A stretch of 54,404 nucleotides of DNA from Flavobacteriia bacterium. Its GTDB lineage: Bacteria > Bacteroidota > Bacteroidia > Flavobacteriales > Flavobacteriaceae. The notes under the pieces are model-generated. The model was not told the origin of the DNA and searched no databases. It saw only the letters and a list, made by a program, of their open reading frames with translations. Position 1 is the stretch's first letter; each line of letters starts with the position of its first letter. The stretch lies in assembly GCA_018500075.1 (NCBI GenBank), contig JAHBAN010000008.1, positions 1-54,404 on the forward strand. The letters run 5' to 3'. This document shows, piece after piece, positions 9,152 to 17,184 of this stretch. A program made the position numbers and the translations under genes.

Positions 9152-10714
9152 TTGGTAAATGTGAAACGTGCGGCTATTGGCGCTGCACTCGTGGTTATTG
9201 GTTCGCTACAGTCGCTTGATGCTCAAGACGTCACACTCACGTCGCGCGATAGATCTGTGCAGATTATTGGCGACCTTCTGGGGTTTGATGGTCAGTTCTA
9301 TCGGGTCGAAACGGAATATGGCGAGCTGACGGTTGATGGCTCGGGCGTGGACTGTGTTGGGCCGGGCTGTCCCAATTTGAAATCTTTTGTAGCTGATCTT
9401 GATATTTCCGGAGCGCCCGAAATCGGCCGTCTTTTGCTGCCCGCCCTGATCGAGGCCTTCGCCGCCGAAAACGGGCTGAAAACCGACCGCACAGCAGAAA
9501 GCGATGATAAATTTAGCATCACACTCACCCGCAAGACGGATAGCACCAAGCTCGCCCGGTTTTATATCCGTTTAAATTCAAGCGGCGAGGGTTTTGCCGA
9601 TCTGCTGGCCGACGAAACCGACATTGTGATGTCGACGCGCGAAATAACCGCGCAGGAGCGCAAACTTGCCCGCGAGGCGGGAATGGGCGATATGACACGT
9701 CTTGGGCGGGCGCGTGTTTTGGCTCTTGATGCGTTGGTTGCGATTGTTTCAAATCAAAATCCGGTTGAAGGTATCAGTGTTTTGCAACTTTCCAAAATTT
9801 ATTCCGGAAAGATTAACAACTGGAAAACCATCGGTCCGCAGGACGCAGAGATCACCCCCTATCTGCGAGACCTTGAAACCGGCGCCGGCGCTGTGGCCTT
9901 ACAGCGGCTCCTGCTTCAAGAGAGTCAGGCCGCCGCCAGCGCAACGCGCTTTTCGAGCGATAATTTTGATCTCTCCGAACGCGTGTCTATCGACCCATTC
10001 GGGATCGGGCTTGTTGGGCGTTCGGCAACGCTGGATGCCAAAATCCTCACGCTCACCGGACCATGCGGGCGCTCCTTGCGGCCCTCGCGCCGTAATGTAA
10101 AAACAGAGGATTACCCCCTGACAACTCCCTTGTTTTTATACCTTCCTGCCAGACGCTTGCCCAAAATCGCGCGCGACTTTTTGAGCTATACGCGTAGCCC
10201 TGCAGCTCAGTTTGTGATCCGGCGCGCAGGCTTTGTGGATCAGGCGCCCGAGGAAATCCCGATCGACTTTCAGGGCGACCGTTTGGCAAATGCGATTTCG
10301 GTTGCGGGGCAGGAAACCAGCCTTGCGATGACCCGCGAGATGATTGCGACGCTGCGCCAGATGCGCCGCTTGACCACTTCGTTCCGGTTTGAAGCCGGGT
10401 CTGTGCGCCTTGATGCGCAGTCCCGCTCGAATGTGGAGCAGCTTGCCGGCGCACTTGAGGCGGGGATATATGACGGAAAAACCATTGTTTTTGTGGGGTT
10501 TAGCGATGGCGACGGCGCTGCGGAGACCAATCTTGAAATCTCGCGGCGACGGGCGGATGTTGTGAAAAATGCGGTGCAAAAAGCGGCGGAAACCGCTGAT
10601 TTTTCGCAGCTTGAAATCAATGTTCTGGCCTATGGCGAGGCGATGCCTATGGCCTGCGATGACACCGAATGGGGGCGGCAGGTGAACCGCCGCGTCGAGG
10701 TCTGGATCCGCTAG
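9152..10714 (+). CDS. Periplasmic substrate-binding (PstS-like) domain fused to OmpA C-terminal domain
   Basis: The 520-residue protein has a signal peptide (AAIGAALVVIGSLQSLDA). Its middle, about residues 75-345, resembles phosphate-type binding proteins: it includes ISVLQLSKIYSGKINNW, the segment by which PstS-like proteins are recognised. Residues of about 405-520 form an OmpA/MotB-like peptidoglycan-binding domain (VFVGFSDGDGAAETNLEISRRRADVVKNAV…NRRVEVWIR). A role in periplasmic sensing or solute capture tethered to the wall is inferred. The start is a TTG with AGAGG five bases upstream; a GTG at 9161 is less well placed. Its stop TAG and the radC stop share the palindrome CTAG at 10711-10714. 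Confidence 0.85.
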   Translation: MVNVKRAAIGAALVVIGSLQSLDAQDVTLTSRDRSVQIIGDLLGFDGQFYRVETEYGELTVDGSGVDCVGPGCPNLKSFVADLDISGAPEIGRLLLPALIEAFAAENGLKTDRTAESDDKFSITLTRKTDSTKLARFYIRLNSSGEGFADLLADETDIVMSTREITAQERKLAREAGMGDMTRLGRARVLALDALVAIVSNQNPVEGISVLQLSKIYSGKINNWKTIGPQDAEITPYLRDLETGAGAVALQRLLLQESQAAASATRFSSDNFDLSERVSIDPFGIGLVGRSATLDAKILTLTGPCGRSLRPSRRNVKTEDYPLTTPLFLYLPARRLPKIARDFLSYTRSPAAQFVIRRAGFVDQAPEEIPIDFQGDRLANAISVAGQETSLAMTREMIATLRQMRRLTTSFRFEAGSVRLDAQSRSNVEQLAGALEAGIYDGKTIVFVGFSDGDGAAETNLEISRRRADVVKNAVQKAAETADFSQLEINVLAYGEAMPMACDDTEWGRQVNRRVEVWIR

Positions 10715-11475
10715 AGAAGGCCCGCCGCGCGGAAGCTCAGCTCTGTTGATTTGCCGATGATGAGATGGTCATGAAGCGTCAGTCCGAGGGCTTGTGCGGC
10801 GCGCTCGATTTGAGCCGTCATTGAAATATCTTCGGGCGAAGGCGTAGGATCGCCTGACGGGTGATTATGCACCAAAATCAAGGCACTGGCGTTTAGCTCC
10901 AGAGCGCGTTTCACGACTTCGCGGGGGTAAACCGGGACATGATCAACCGTGCCGGAGGCTTGTTCTTCGTCGGCGATGAGGGTGTTTTTTCGGTCTAGAA
11001 ACAGCACGCGAAACTGCTCGGTGTCGCGGTGGGCCATGGCGGTGTGGCAGTAGTCGATCAGGGCGTCCCAACTGGAGACAACAGGGCGCTGGAGGACGCG
11101 GGAGCGGGCGAGGCGTTGGGCGCTCGCGGCGACGATCTTCAGCTCACAGATAACCGCCTCGCCAACCCCGTTGACCTCGAGCAAACGCTCGGCAGGTGCG
11201 GATATTATCCCATTGAAATCATTGAATTTATCAAGGAGCAGCCGCGCGAGGGGCTTAACGTCGCGGCGGGGAATGGCGCGAAAGAGCACAAGCTCCAGAA
11301 GCTCGTAATCCGGCATCGCATCGGCCCCGCCAGAGAGAAAGCGGGCGCGCAGGCGCTGGCGGTGATCCGCGATATAGGAGGGCAGCTTACCCTTTGGAAT
11401 AGCCTGAGAAATTGTGACCTCATCGCATTCAAACAGGGGCAGGCTGGCCTCGGAAAACTGGTTACGCTTTGACAT
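10711..11475 (-). CDS. radC: RadC-family JAB/JAMM domain protein
   Basis: RadC proteins have a helix-hairpin-helix-like N-terminal part (LLEVNGVGEAVICELK, about residues 100-115) and a JAB/JAMM metalloprotease-like domain. The metal-binding signature is intact: HNHPSGDPTPSPED at about 203-216 gives His-X-His, Ser and Asp. The 254-residue length fits. A DNA-repair role was once proposed, but the true function is unsettled. It lies 231 bases downstream of dnaJ on the same strand, beyond a terminator. The gap contains the GTGCAC element described below. It converges on the OmpA-fusion gene with a 4-base stop overlap. Confidence 0.93.
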   Translation of the reverse strand: MSKRNQFSEASLPLFECDEVTISQAIPKGKLPSYIADHRQRLRARFLSGGADAMPDYELLELVLFRAIPRRDVKPLARLLLDKFNDFNGIISAPAERLLEVNGVGEAVICELKIVAASAQRLARSRVLQRPVVSSWDALIDYCHTAMAHRDTEQFRVLFLDRKNTLIADEEQASGTVDHVPVYPREVVKRALELNASALILVHNHPSGDPTPSPEDISMTAQIERAAQALGLTLHDHLIIGKSTELSFRAAGLL

Positions 11476-11550
11476 GAGAAAAGCCTGCCTGAGCAGGGTG
11501 AATAAGTGGTTAATTTTGTAAAGGTTAACGATTCGATTTTAAAAAATTAG

Positions 11551-11593
11551 GGGGGTGATATGCGTGCACAACCCGTGCACCATGCGTGCACCG
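11551..11593. repeat. GTGCAC array, copy 1 (three palindromes at 11-bp spacing)
   Basis: GTGCAC occurs at 11564-11569, 11575-11580 and 11586-11591, exactly 11 bp apart, after a G-rich lead GGGGGTGATATG. A second copy of the same arrangement lies at 47918-47961. The phase places all three palindromes on about the same face of the helix, as in cooperative protein-binding sites. The plus strand also holds a 29-codon ORF (11560-11649) starting at the ATG of the lead, with a Shine-Dalgarno-like GGGGGTG just upstream; its first residues resemble those of the ORF at the other copy. It lies between radC and dnaJ. Confidence 0.75.
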
Positions 11594-11650
11594 CCTATTT
11601 GAAACGGCGCAAAAGAGCAGGTGTGAAGGCTGCGTGCGGTCCTTGTTAAC

Positions 11651-11682
11651 CAAAAAGTAAGGGCGCTGCTATAAGCGCGCCC
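11651..11682 (-). terminator. Rho-independent terminator of dnaKJ
   Basis: Read on the minus strand, GGGCGC and GCGCCC (11682-11677 and 11666-11661) form a six-pair stem with a ten-base loop. TTACTTTTTG follows. It lies 24 bases past the dnaJ stop and should end the dnaK-dnaJ transcript before radC. Confidence 0.7.
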
Positions 11683-11706
11683 TCACCAGTCGACCTGAGT
11701 CGAACG

Positions 11707-12855
11707 TTAACCCTTCATCGAGTCCCAAAAGCCTTTGACCGACTTGAAGAAGCTCTTGCTCTCGGGATTGTTGTCTTCGGACAGCTCTTCGAACTCCTTG
11801 AGCAGCTCTTTTTGCTTGCTCGTCAGATTGACAGGTGTCTCAACAGCCAATTCGATAAACATATCACCCGAGCCGCCCCCGCGCAGCGCCGGCATCCCTT
11901 TGGCGCGTAGGCGCATCTGGCGGCCAGACTGGGAGCCGGAGGGGATTTTGACACGCGAACGGCCACCGTCGATTGTCGGGACTTCGATGTCACCGCCGAG
12001 CGCGGCGGCGGCCATGCTCACCGGAACGCGACAGAAGAGATTAACCCCTTCCCGCTCGAAGATTTTGTGGGCTTCGACCTCTATGAAAATATAAAGATCG
12101 CCGGTTGGCCCGCCACGCATCCCGGCCTCGCCTTCGCCAGCGAGACGAATGCGCGTGCCTGTCTCGACCCCCGCAGGGATATTGACAGCGAGCGAGCGGT
12201 CTTTTTGAACGCGGCCCTGACCGTGGCATTTGCCACAGGGGTTTTTGATGGTTTGGCCAAGGCCCGAGCAGGTCGGGCAGGTGCGCTCGACCGTAAAGAA
12301 GCCCTGCTGCGCGCGGACCTTGCCCATGCCCGAACAGGTCGGGCAGGTGGTTGGCTCTGCGCCGCCTTCTGCGCCTGTGCCACTGCAGCCATCACAGGCG
12401 ACAGACGTTGGCACATTGATGGTTTTTTGCAGGCCGGAGAAGGCTTCTTCGAGTGAGACGCGCAGATTGTAACGCAGGTCCGCGCCACGCGCGGCGCGCT
12501 GACGTCCGCCGCCGCGCTGACCGCCCATGAAATCACCGAAGAGATCATCAAACACATCAGAGAAGGCAGACGAGAAGTCGCCTTGTCCGCCGCCCATACC
12601 CCCGCCGGGACGCCCGCCGCCCATGCCGCCCTCAAAGGCGGCGTGGCCGTAGCGGTCGTAGGCGGCCTTTTTGTCCGCATCCTTCAAGACCTCATAAGCC
12701 TCGCCCGCCTCTTTGAACTTGGCCTCGGAGTCGGGGTTGTCTGTATTGCGGTCGGGGTGCAGCTCTTTCGCTTTGGTGCGATAGGCCTTTTTTATTTCTT
12801 CGGCTGTGGCGCCTTTTGAGATGCCAAGCGTCTCGTAATAATCGCGTTTTGCCAT
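11707..12855 (-). CDS. dnaJ: Chaperone DnaJ (Hsp40)
   Basis: DnaJ delivers unfolded substrates to DnaK and stimulates its ATPase. The 382-residue protein has the full domain order: J domain (residues 1-70, with HPDRN holding the essential HPD), a Gly-rich stretch near 75-120, four CxxCxGxG zinc repeats at about 145-210 (CDGCSGTG, CPTCSGMG, CPTCSGLG, CGKCHGQG), and the C-terminal substrate-binding and dimerisation domains. It follows dnaK on the same strand after a 76-base gap that contains a strong hairpin, and is followed by a terminator. All key residues are present. Confidence 0.98.
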   Translation of the reverse strand: MAKRDYYETLGISKGATAEEIKKAYRTKAKELHPDRNTDNPDSEAKFKEAGEAYEVLKDADKKAAYDRYGHAAFEGGMGGGRPGGGMGGGQGDFSSAFSDVFDDLFGDFMGGQRGGGRQRAARGADLRYNLRVSLEEAFSGLQKTINVPTSVACDGCSGTGAEGGAEPTTCPTCSGMGKVRAQQGFFTVERTCPTCSGLGQTIKNPCGKCHGQGRVQKDRSLAVNIPAGVETGTRIRLAGEGEAGMRGGPTGDLYIFIEVEAHKIFEREGVNLFCRVPVSMAAAALGGDIEVPTIDGGRSRVKIPSGSQSGRQMRLRAKGMPALRGGGSGDMFIELAVETPVNLTSKQKELLKEFEELSEDNNPESKSFFKSVKGFWDSMKG

Positions 12856-12884
12856 GGGTCATTACCCTTTCTGGAAACAAGCGA

Positions 12885-12909
12885 GGCCGATCCGGCGCGC
12901 GGACCGGCC
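12885..12909 (-). promoter_or_regulatory. Intercistronic hairpin between dnaK and dnaJ
   Basis: GGCCGATCCG at 12885-12894 pairs with CGGACCGGCC at 12900-12909 with a single mismatch and a five-base loop. It sits in the 76-base gap between dnaK and dnaJ. On the minus strand it is followed by TCGCTTGTTT, which is T-rich but not a strict T-run. It may be a partial terminator or an mRNA-stabilising element that lowers dnaJ expression relative to dnaK, as known for dnaKJ operons in other bacteria. That role is inferred. Confidence 0.55.
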
Positions 12910-12931
12910 CCTGCCAATCTTCCTTTGGCGC

Positions 12932-14845
12932 TTAGCTGCGCTTTTCGTCGCCAAGGTCTTCGAAGTCAGCATCGACGATATCATCATCGGCGCCGCCTTC
13001 ATCGGCCGCGTTAGGCATATCCTCGCCCGCTTCGGCCTGAGCCTTATAGATCGCTTCGCCCAGCTTCATGGCTGATTCTGTGACGTTTTGGATACCGGCT
13101 TTGAGCTTGTCTGCGGTCACGTCCTCTTTTTCGAGGTCATCGCGCAGAGCGGCAATAGACAGTTCGATCGCTTCGACTGTGGTTGGATCAACCTTGTCGG
13201 AATGCTCCTCCACCGACTTTTCTGTCGAGTGAATGAGGCTCTCGGCCTGATTGCGTGCTTCGACAAGCTCACGGCGCTCTTTATCGGCTTCGGCGTTTTC
13301 TTCGGCGTCTTTCACCATTTTCTCGATATCGGCATCAGAAAGACCGCCCGAGGCCTGGATGGTGATTTTCTGCTCTTTGCCTGTGCCTTTGTCAGCCGCG
13401 CCAACAGACACGATACCGTTTGCATCGATGTCAAATGTGACTTCGATTTGCGGCAGGCCACGCGGCGCTGGCGGGATGTTCTCGAGGTTGAACTGACCCA
13501 GCATCTTGTTGTCGGATGCCATTTCACGCTCGCCCTGGAAGACCCGAATTGTCACGGCGTTCTGGTTGTCTTCGGCTGTCGAGAAGATCTGCGACTTCTT
13601 CGTCGGGATCGTTGTGTTGCGATCGATCAGACGGGTGAAGACACCACCGAGTGTTTCGATGCCCAAGCTAAGCGGTGTCACGTCGAGCAGAACAACGTCT
13701 TTCACATCGCCCTGAAGAACGCCGGCCTGAATGGCCGCGCCCATGGCGACGACTTCATCAGGGTTTACGCCTTTGTGCGGCTCCTTGCCGAAGAACTTTG
13801 TCACTTCTTCGATCACTTTTGGCATACGTGTCATACCGCCAACGAGAACGACTTCGTCGATATCGTCTTTGGAGAGGCCCGCATCCTTGAGCGCTGCGGC
13901 GCAAGGCTTGAGAGAGTTTTTGATCAGGTCGCCGACGAGGCTCTCCAGCTTGGCGCGTGTCAGCTTCATGACCATGTGCAGCGGCGAGCCGTCTTTGCCC
14001 ATGGAGATAAACGGCTGGTTGATCTCGGTTTGTGAGGAGCTGGACAGCTCGATCTTGGCCTTTTCAGCGGCTTCCTTGAGGCGCTGGAGGGCCATTTTGT
14101 CTTTGGTCAGATCAACGCCGTTGTCTTTTTGGAACTGGTCCGCAAGGTATCCAACGATGCGCATATCAAAGTCTTCACCGCCGAGGAATGTGTCACCATT
14201 GGTGGATTTTACTTCAAAGAGGCCATCGTCGATTTCGAGGATGGTCACATCGAATGTGCCGCCACCAAGGTCATAGACGGCAATGGTCTGGGTTTCTTTT
14301 TTGTCCAGACCATAGGCCAGCGCGGCGGCTGTTGGCTCGTTGATGATCCGCAGGACTTCGAGGCCGGCGATTTTGCCGGCGTCTTTGGTCGCCTGACGCT
14401 GGGCATCGTTGAAATAGGCGGGAACCGTGATCACCGCTTGTGTCACATCTTCGCCAAGATAGCTCTCGGCGGTTTCTTTCATTTTGCCGAGGATGAAGGC
14501 AGAAATCTGGCTGGGCGAATATTTTTCGCCGCGCGCTTCGATCCACGCGTCGCCATTGCCGCCATTCACAACATTGAAAGGCATATGCTTTTTGTCTTTT
14601 GCGAGGTCCGCATCATCAAAGCGGCGGCCAATCAGACGCTTGACGCCAAAGACTGTGTTTTCAGGGTTGGTGACAGCCTGACGCTTGGCGGACTGGCCGA
14701 CGAGGCGCTCGTCTTCTGTGAAAGCAACGATGGAGGGCGTTGTGCGCGCGCCTTCGGAGTTTTCGATCACGCGGGCGGCAGAGCCGTCCATGATGGCGAT
14801 ACATGAGTTTGTGGTGCCGAGGTCAATACCAATGACTTTAGACAT
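12932..14845 (-). CDS. dnaK: Chaperone DnaK (Hsp70)
   Basis: DnaK is the ATP-driven Hsp70 chaperone. The 637-residue protein starts with the phosphate-binding loop IGIDLGTTNSC and contains AYDLGGGTFDVT-like phosphate-2 (VYDLGGGTFDVTIL near 195), VLVGGMTRMPKV near 340, the interdomain linker VVLLDVTPLSLG near 390, and the beta-sandwich plus helical lid ending in an acidic DADFEDLGDEKRS-type tail. It heads a dnaK-dnaJ operon. Heat-shock control is expected; upstream sequence has CTTGA motifs described separately. grpE is not adjacent, as is usual in alphaproteobacteria. Confidence 0.99.
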   Translation of the reverse strand: MSKVIGIDLGTTNSCIAIMDGSAARVIENSEGARTTPSIVAFTEDERLVGQSAKRQAVTNPENTVFGVKRLIGRRFDDADLAKDKKHMPFNVVNGGNGDAWIEARGEKYSPSQISAFILGKMKETAESYLGEDVTQAVITVPAYFNDAQRQATKDAGKIAGLEVLRIINEPTAAALAYGLDKKETQTIAVYDLGGGTFDVTILEIDDGLFEVKSTNGDTFLGGEDFDMRIVGYLADQFQKDNGVDLTKDKMALQRLKEAAEKAKIELSSSSQTEINQPFISMGKDGSPLHMVMKLTRAKLESLVGDLIKNSLKPCAAALKDAGLSKDDIDEVVLVGGMTRMPKVIEEVTKFFGKEPHKGVNPDEVVAMGAAIQAGVLQGDVKDVVLLDVTPLSLGIETLGGVFTRLIDRNTTIPTKKSQIFSTAEDNQNAVTIRVFQGEREMASDNKMLGQFNLENIPPAPRGLPQIEVTFDIDANGIVSVGAADKGTGKEQKITIQASGGLSDADIEKMVKDAEENAEADKERRELVEARNQAESLIHSTEKSVEEHSDKVDPTTVEAIELSIAALRDDLEKEDVTADKLKAGIQNVTESAMKLGEAIYKAQAEAGEDMPNAADEGGADDDIVDADFEDLGDEKRS

Positions 14846-14910
14846 TTTTGATCCCTTCTACGTTAAGGCGATGTTGCGAGGTCAGACCCGTTACGGCATC
14901 TGCCCCCGAT

Positions 14911-14942
14911 ATGTTAGCTTGAACAGGACTATCCCGCTCAAG
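14911..14942 (-). promoter_or_regulatory. Possible heat-shock promoter of dnaK with inverted CTTGA repeats
   Basis: On the minus strand CTTGAG (14942-14937) is followed after 19 bases by CTAACAT (14917-14911), about 65 bases before the dnaK ATG. Alphaproteobacterial RpoH promoters carry a CTTG-type -35 and a C-T-A-rich -10, but the spacer here is slightly long. CTTGA also occurs on the plus strand at 14918-14922, making an inverted repeat with TCAAG at 14938-14942. That plus-strand motif faces alkB. The assignment is an inference. Confidence 0.35.
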
Positions 14943-15042
14943 GGCTTCGGAGGGTATATAAGGAGCACAAAATGCCCCTGCAAGCGCCGAGACAGAGAAG
15001 AATCGGCAAATTTAGCTGCTTTTAGCCCAGAAAGGTGGAAAC

Positions 15043-15657
15043 GTGGTAAATCTGGCTCATAAGATCGACCTGAACGGGGCCTTCCTTTATGGCGAAGCGC
15101 TGAGCCGGAGCGCGCAGGAGCGTCTTGTGGACGACATCCGCCAGATCGCCCGCGCCGCGCCGCTGTATGCGCCCGAGACGCCGCAGGGGCAGAAAATGAG
15201 CGTCAGGATGACGGCGGCGGGCAGGTTTGGCTGGGTCACAGACCGGCGCGGCTATCGGTATGAGGCGCGCCACCCGCGCGGGACGGCTTGGCCTGATATT
15301 CCCGAGAGCCTGCGGGCGATCTGGAGCGTGGTTGCGCCTGAGGCGCGGGCGCCGGAGTCTGCTCTGATCAATTTTTACGGCGAGGGGGCACGCATGGGGC
15401 TTCATCAGGACAAGGACGAGGCCGACTTTGGCCAGCCTGTTGTTTCGGTGAGTCTCGGGGATGAGGGGTTGTTCCGGATTGGCGGCACCGCGCGCGGCGG
15501 CAAGACGGCGTCGCACTGGCTCCGCTCGGGGGATGTGCTTGTGCTTGGCGAGGTGGCACGGCTGGCACATCATGGCGTCGACAAGATCCGCTATCGCTCA
15601 AGCACGCTATTGCCGGATGGCGGGCGGATCAATGTGACGATGCGGGTTGTGACCTGA
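15043..15657 (+). CDS. alkB: AlkB-type alpha-ketoglutarate/Fe(II) dioxygenase (alkylated-DNA repair)
   Basis: AlkB removes methyl groups from 1-methyladenine and 3-methylcytosine by oxidative demethylation. The 204-residue protein carries the iron ligands H121-x-D123 (in GLHQDKDE) and a histidine near 176 (LAHHGVDKI), and the 2-oxoglutarate-binding RINVTMR near 196-202. INFYGEGARMGLH is typical of the family. The start is a GTG with AAAGGTGG upstream. It is divergent from dnaK. Its 3' end overlaps the convergent SH3-protein gene by 29 bases. The substrate range is not shown by sequence. Confidence 0.92.
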   Translation: MVNLAHKIDLNGAFLYGEALSRSAQERLVDDIRQIARAAPLYAPETPQGQKMSVRMTAAGRFGWVTDRRGYRYEARHPRGTAWPDIPESLRAIWSVVAPEARAPESALINFYGEGARMGLHQDKDEADFGQPVVSVSLGDEGLFRIGGTARGGKTASHWLRSGDVLVLGEVARLAHHGVDKIRYRSSTLLPDGGRINVTMRVVT

Positions 15658-16249
15658 GCGTGCAGCAGCCTGTCAGAAGTGTGGTGACGCCATCGGATGT
15701 GAGCAATAGATCAACCGAGAGGCCAAAGGCACGGTCGCTCATACCGTCGTTGCACTGCGCCCGCGTGATCACAGCGGAGAGGCCGGCTTCCGCGGCCTGA
15801 CCGCGCGTTCGAGCTGTTGCAAAGAACTTGCCGCTATAGCCCAGCGCTGTGTCGCGATCGACCGGCTCAAACCGGAGCGGCGTCCCCTCGGCCAGATTGA
15901 GAGTCATGTCGGCCGCATTGCGCAACTGCCAGAACGGCTCTGTCCCGAAACACCAGGCAGGATATCCATGCGGCGGCTGGACAGAAGCCGCAGCAAGATA
16001 TCGCATCGAGGCCCAACCCGACCGCTCGCCCGTATTGAGCAGGCCCCAGCCATCGCGGGCCTCGACCACTTCTACACCGGTCGCATCGGGCGGCAGAGCG
16101 CCAAGGATTGCAGAGGTGCTTTTTGGCTCGGCGCGCAGATTGAGCACATCTTCTGTGCCCACATCATAGACATCATAAAGCGCAGGCAACTCTTGGGCGT
16201 TTGCAGCTGTGGCACAAGCCAGAACCACAACAGCAAGACGGCGGATCAC
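15629..16249 (-). CDS. Secreted SH3-domain protein with C-terminal GTEPFW-type domain
   Basis: A 206-residue exported protein. The GTG start at 16249 is chosen because it overlaps the permease stop as GTGA and gives a proper signal peptide (IRRLAVVVLACATAANA). An upstream ATG at 16351 would put a long tail before it. Residues of about 20-90 form a bacterial SH3 domain (VLNLRAEPKSTSAILGALPPD…GWGLLNTGERSGWASMRYL). The C-terminal half starts with CFGTEPFWQL, a motif of small exported proteins of unknown function, and ends with a CC pair. A wall-associated role is likely. Translational coupling to an ABC glycan exporter is suggestive but does not prove a shared pathway. Confidence 0.8.
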   Translation of the reverse strand: MIRRLAVVVLACATAANAQELPALYDVYDVGTEDVLNLRAEPKSTSAILGALPPDATGVEVVEARDGWGLLNTGERSGWASMRYLAAASVQPPHGYPAWCFGTEPFWQLRNAADMTLNLAEGTPLRFEPVDRDTALGYSGKFFATARTRGQAAEAGLSAVITRAQCNDGMSDRAFGLSVDLLLTSDGVTTLLTGCCTLRSQPASSH

Positions 16250-17067
16250 CGGCGGGCGCTCCAAGACAGGCTTGCGTGGCGACGGGTATAAAACTCGCCC
16301 ATGAGACCCACCATAATCAGCACCAACCCCACCACGAAAGCATACTCCCAATGGGTATAGCGGGGGTTGTAATTGATGAAGGCAAAGCCGCGGGACTGGT
16401 CAATGATGTGAAACAGCGGGTTCCAGTCAAACATCGAGAGCATATAGCCGGGCAATGTATTGGCGACGAACATCTTGCCGGAGGCGATCATATTGGCGCG
16501 CTGGTAAATCAGCGTGAATGTGGCAACAAACCCCGGAAACCACGGCTTGATCGCGAGAAGCACCATCCCGACAGCGCAGCCAGTGAACCACGCCAGAAGG
16601 AGCATCCCCATCGCCGCGATCGGGCGGTCAATCGTGAAGCTCTGGACGGCCATATAATAGCCGAACAGAATGACGAAGGCCGAGAGAATTTGAAGATAGA
16701 GCGAGGACAGGGCCGAAGCGGCGATCGCGACGATTGTATTCATCGGGGCGTGCAGCATCATCGGAGACGACGGACCAGCAGCGCCAGACACCGCCCCCAC
16801 AGCCTTCACATGGGTCATGTAAAGGAAGATCCCTGTCATGATATAGACGAGAAAGTCGCCGCGCAAGGCCGCGCCGCGCAGGCCGAGAAGCGAGAACATG
16901 ATATAAAACGCCAGCACCATCACAGCCATTTGCATGAGATTGGTGACGAGTGACATGATCGCATTGCCATGCGAGGATCGGATGGAATGCACCACCGAAT
17001 GATAGATCAGCTCGAAGATAATGAGGGCCGAAGTGAGCGCCGACCTGCGCCGCCTAACCTGAAACAT
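16246..17067 (-). CDS. ABC-2 type capsule/O-antigen export permease (KpsM-like)
   Basis: A 273-residue integral membrane protein with about six hydrophobic segments. The pattern fits ABC-2 permeases that move lipid-linked or capsular polysaccharides to the periplasm. Typical segments are LRGDFLVYIMTGIFLYMTH, PWFPGFVATFTLIYQRANMIASGKMFVANTLPGYM and DWNPLFHIIDQSRGFAFINYNPRY, close to the KpsM/BexB style. No ATPase gene lies next to it. It is divergent from the cysQ-glycosyltransferase run, which suggests that it exports that product. It is translationally coupled (GTGA) to the SH3 protein downstream. Confidence 0.88.
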   Translation of the reverse strand: MFQVRRRRSALTSALIIFELIYHSVVHSIRSSHGNAIMSLVTNLMQMAVMVLAFYIMFSLLGLRGAALRGDFLVYIMTGIFLYMTHVKAVGAVSGAAGPSSPMMLHAPMNTIVAIAASALSSLYLQILSAFVILFGYYMAVQSFTIDRPIAAMGMLLLAWFTGCAVGMVLLAIKPWFPGFVATFTLIYQRANMIASGKMFVANTLPGYMLSMFDWNPLFHIIDQSRGFAFINYNPRYTHWEYAFVVGLVLIMVGLMGEFYTRRHASLSWSARR

Positions 17068-17184
17068 CTACTCTTTACCCCGCCTTTCGCGGTCTGTTTT
17101 AAACGCCAATTCTTGCCGAACCGTTACACACACACCATAAAGGCAATATGCGGCCTAAGCAACAAAACCGTGATCTGAGGCATA

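Noticed and set aside
16201..16953. 250-codon plus-strand frame rich in His/Gln/Arg
   Set aside because: Antisense of the ABC-2 permease; the odd composition is explained by reverse reading of hydrophobic codons.
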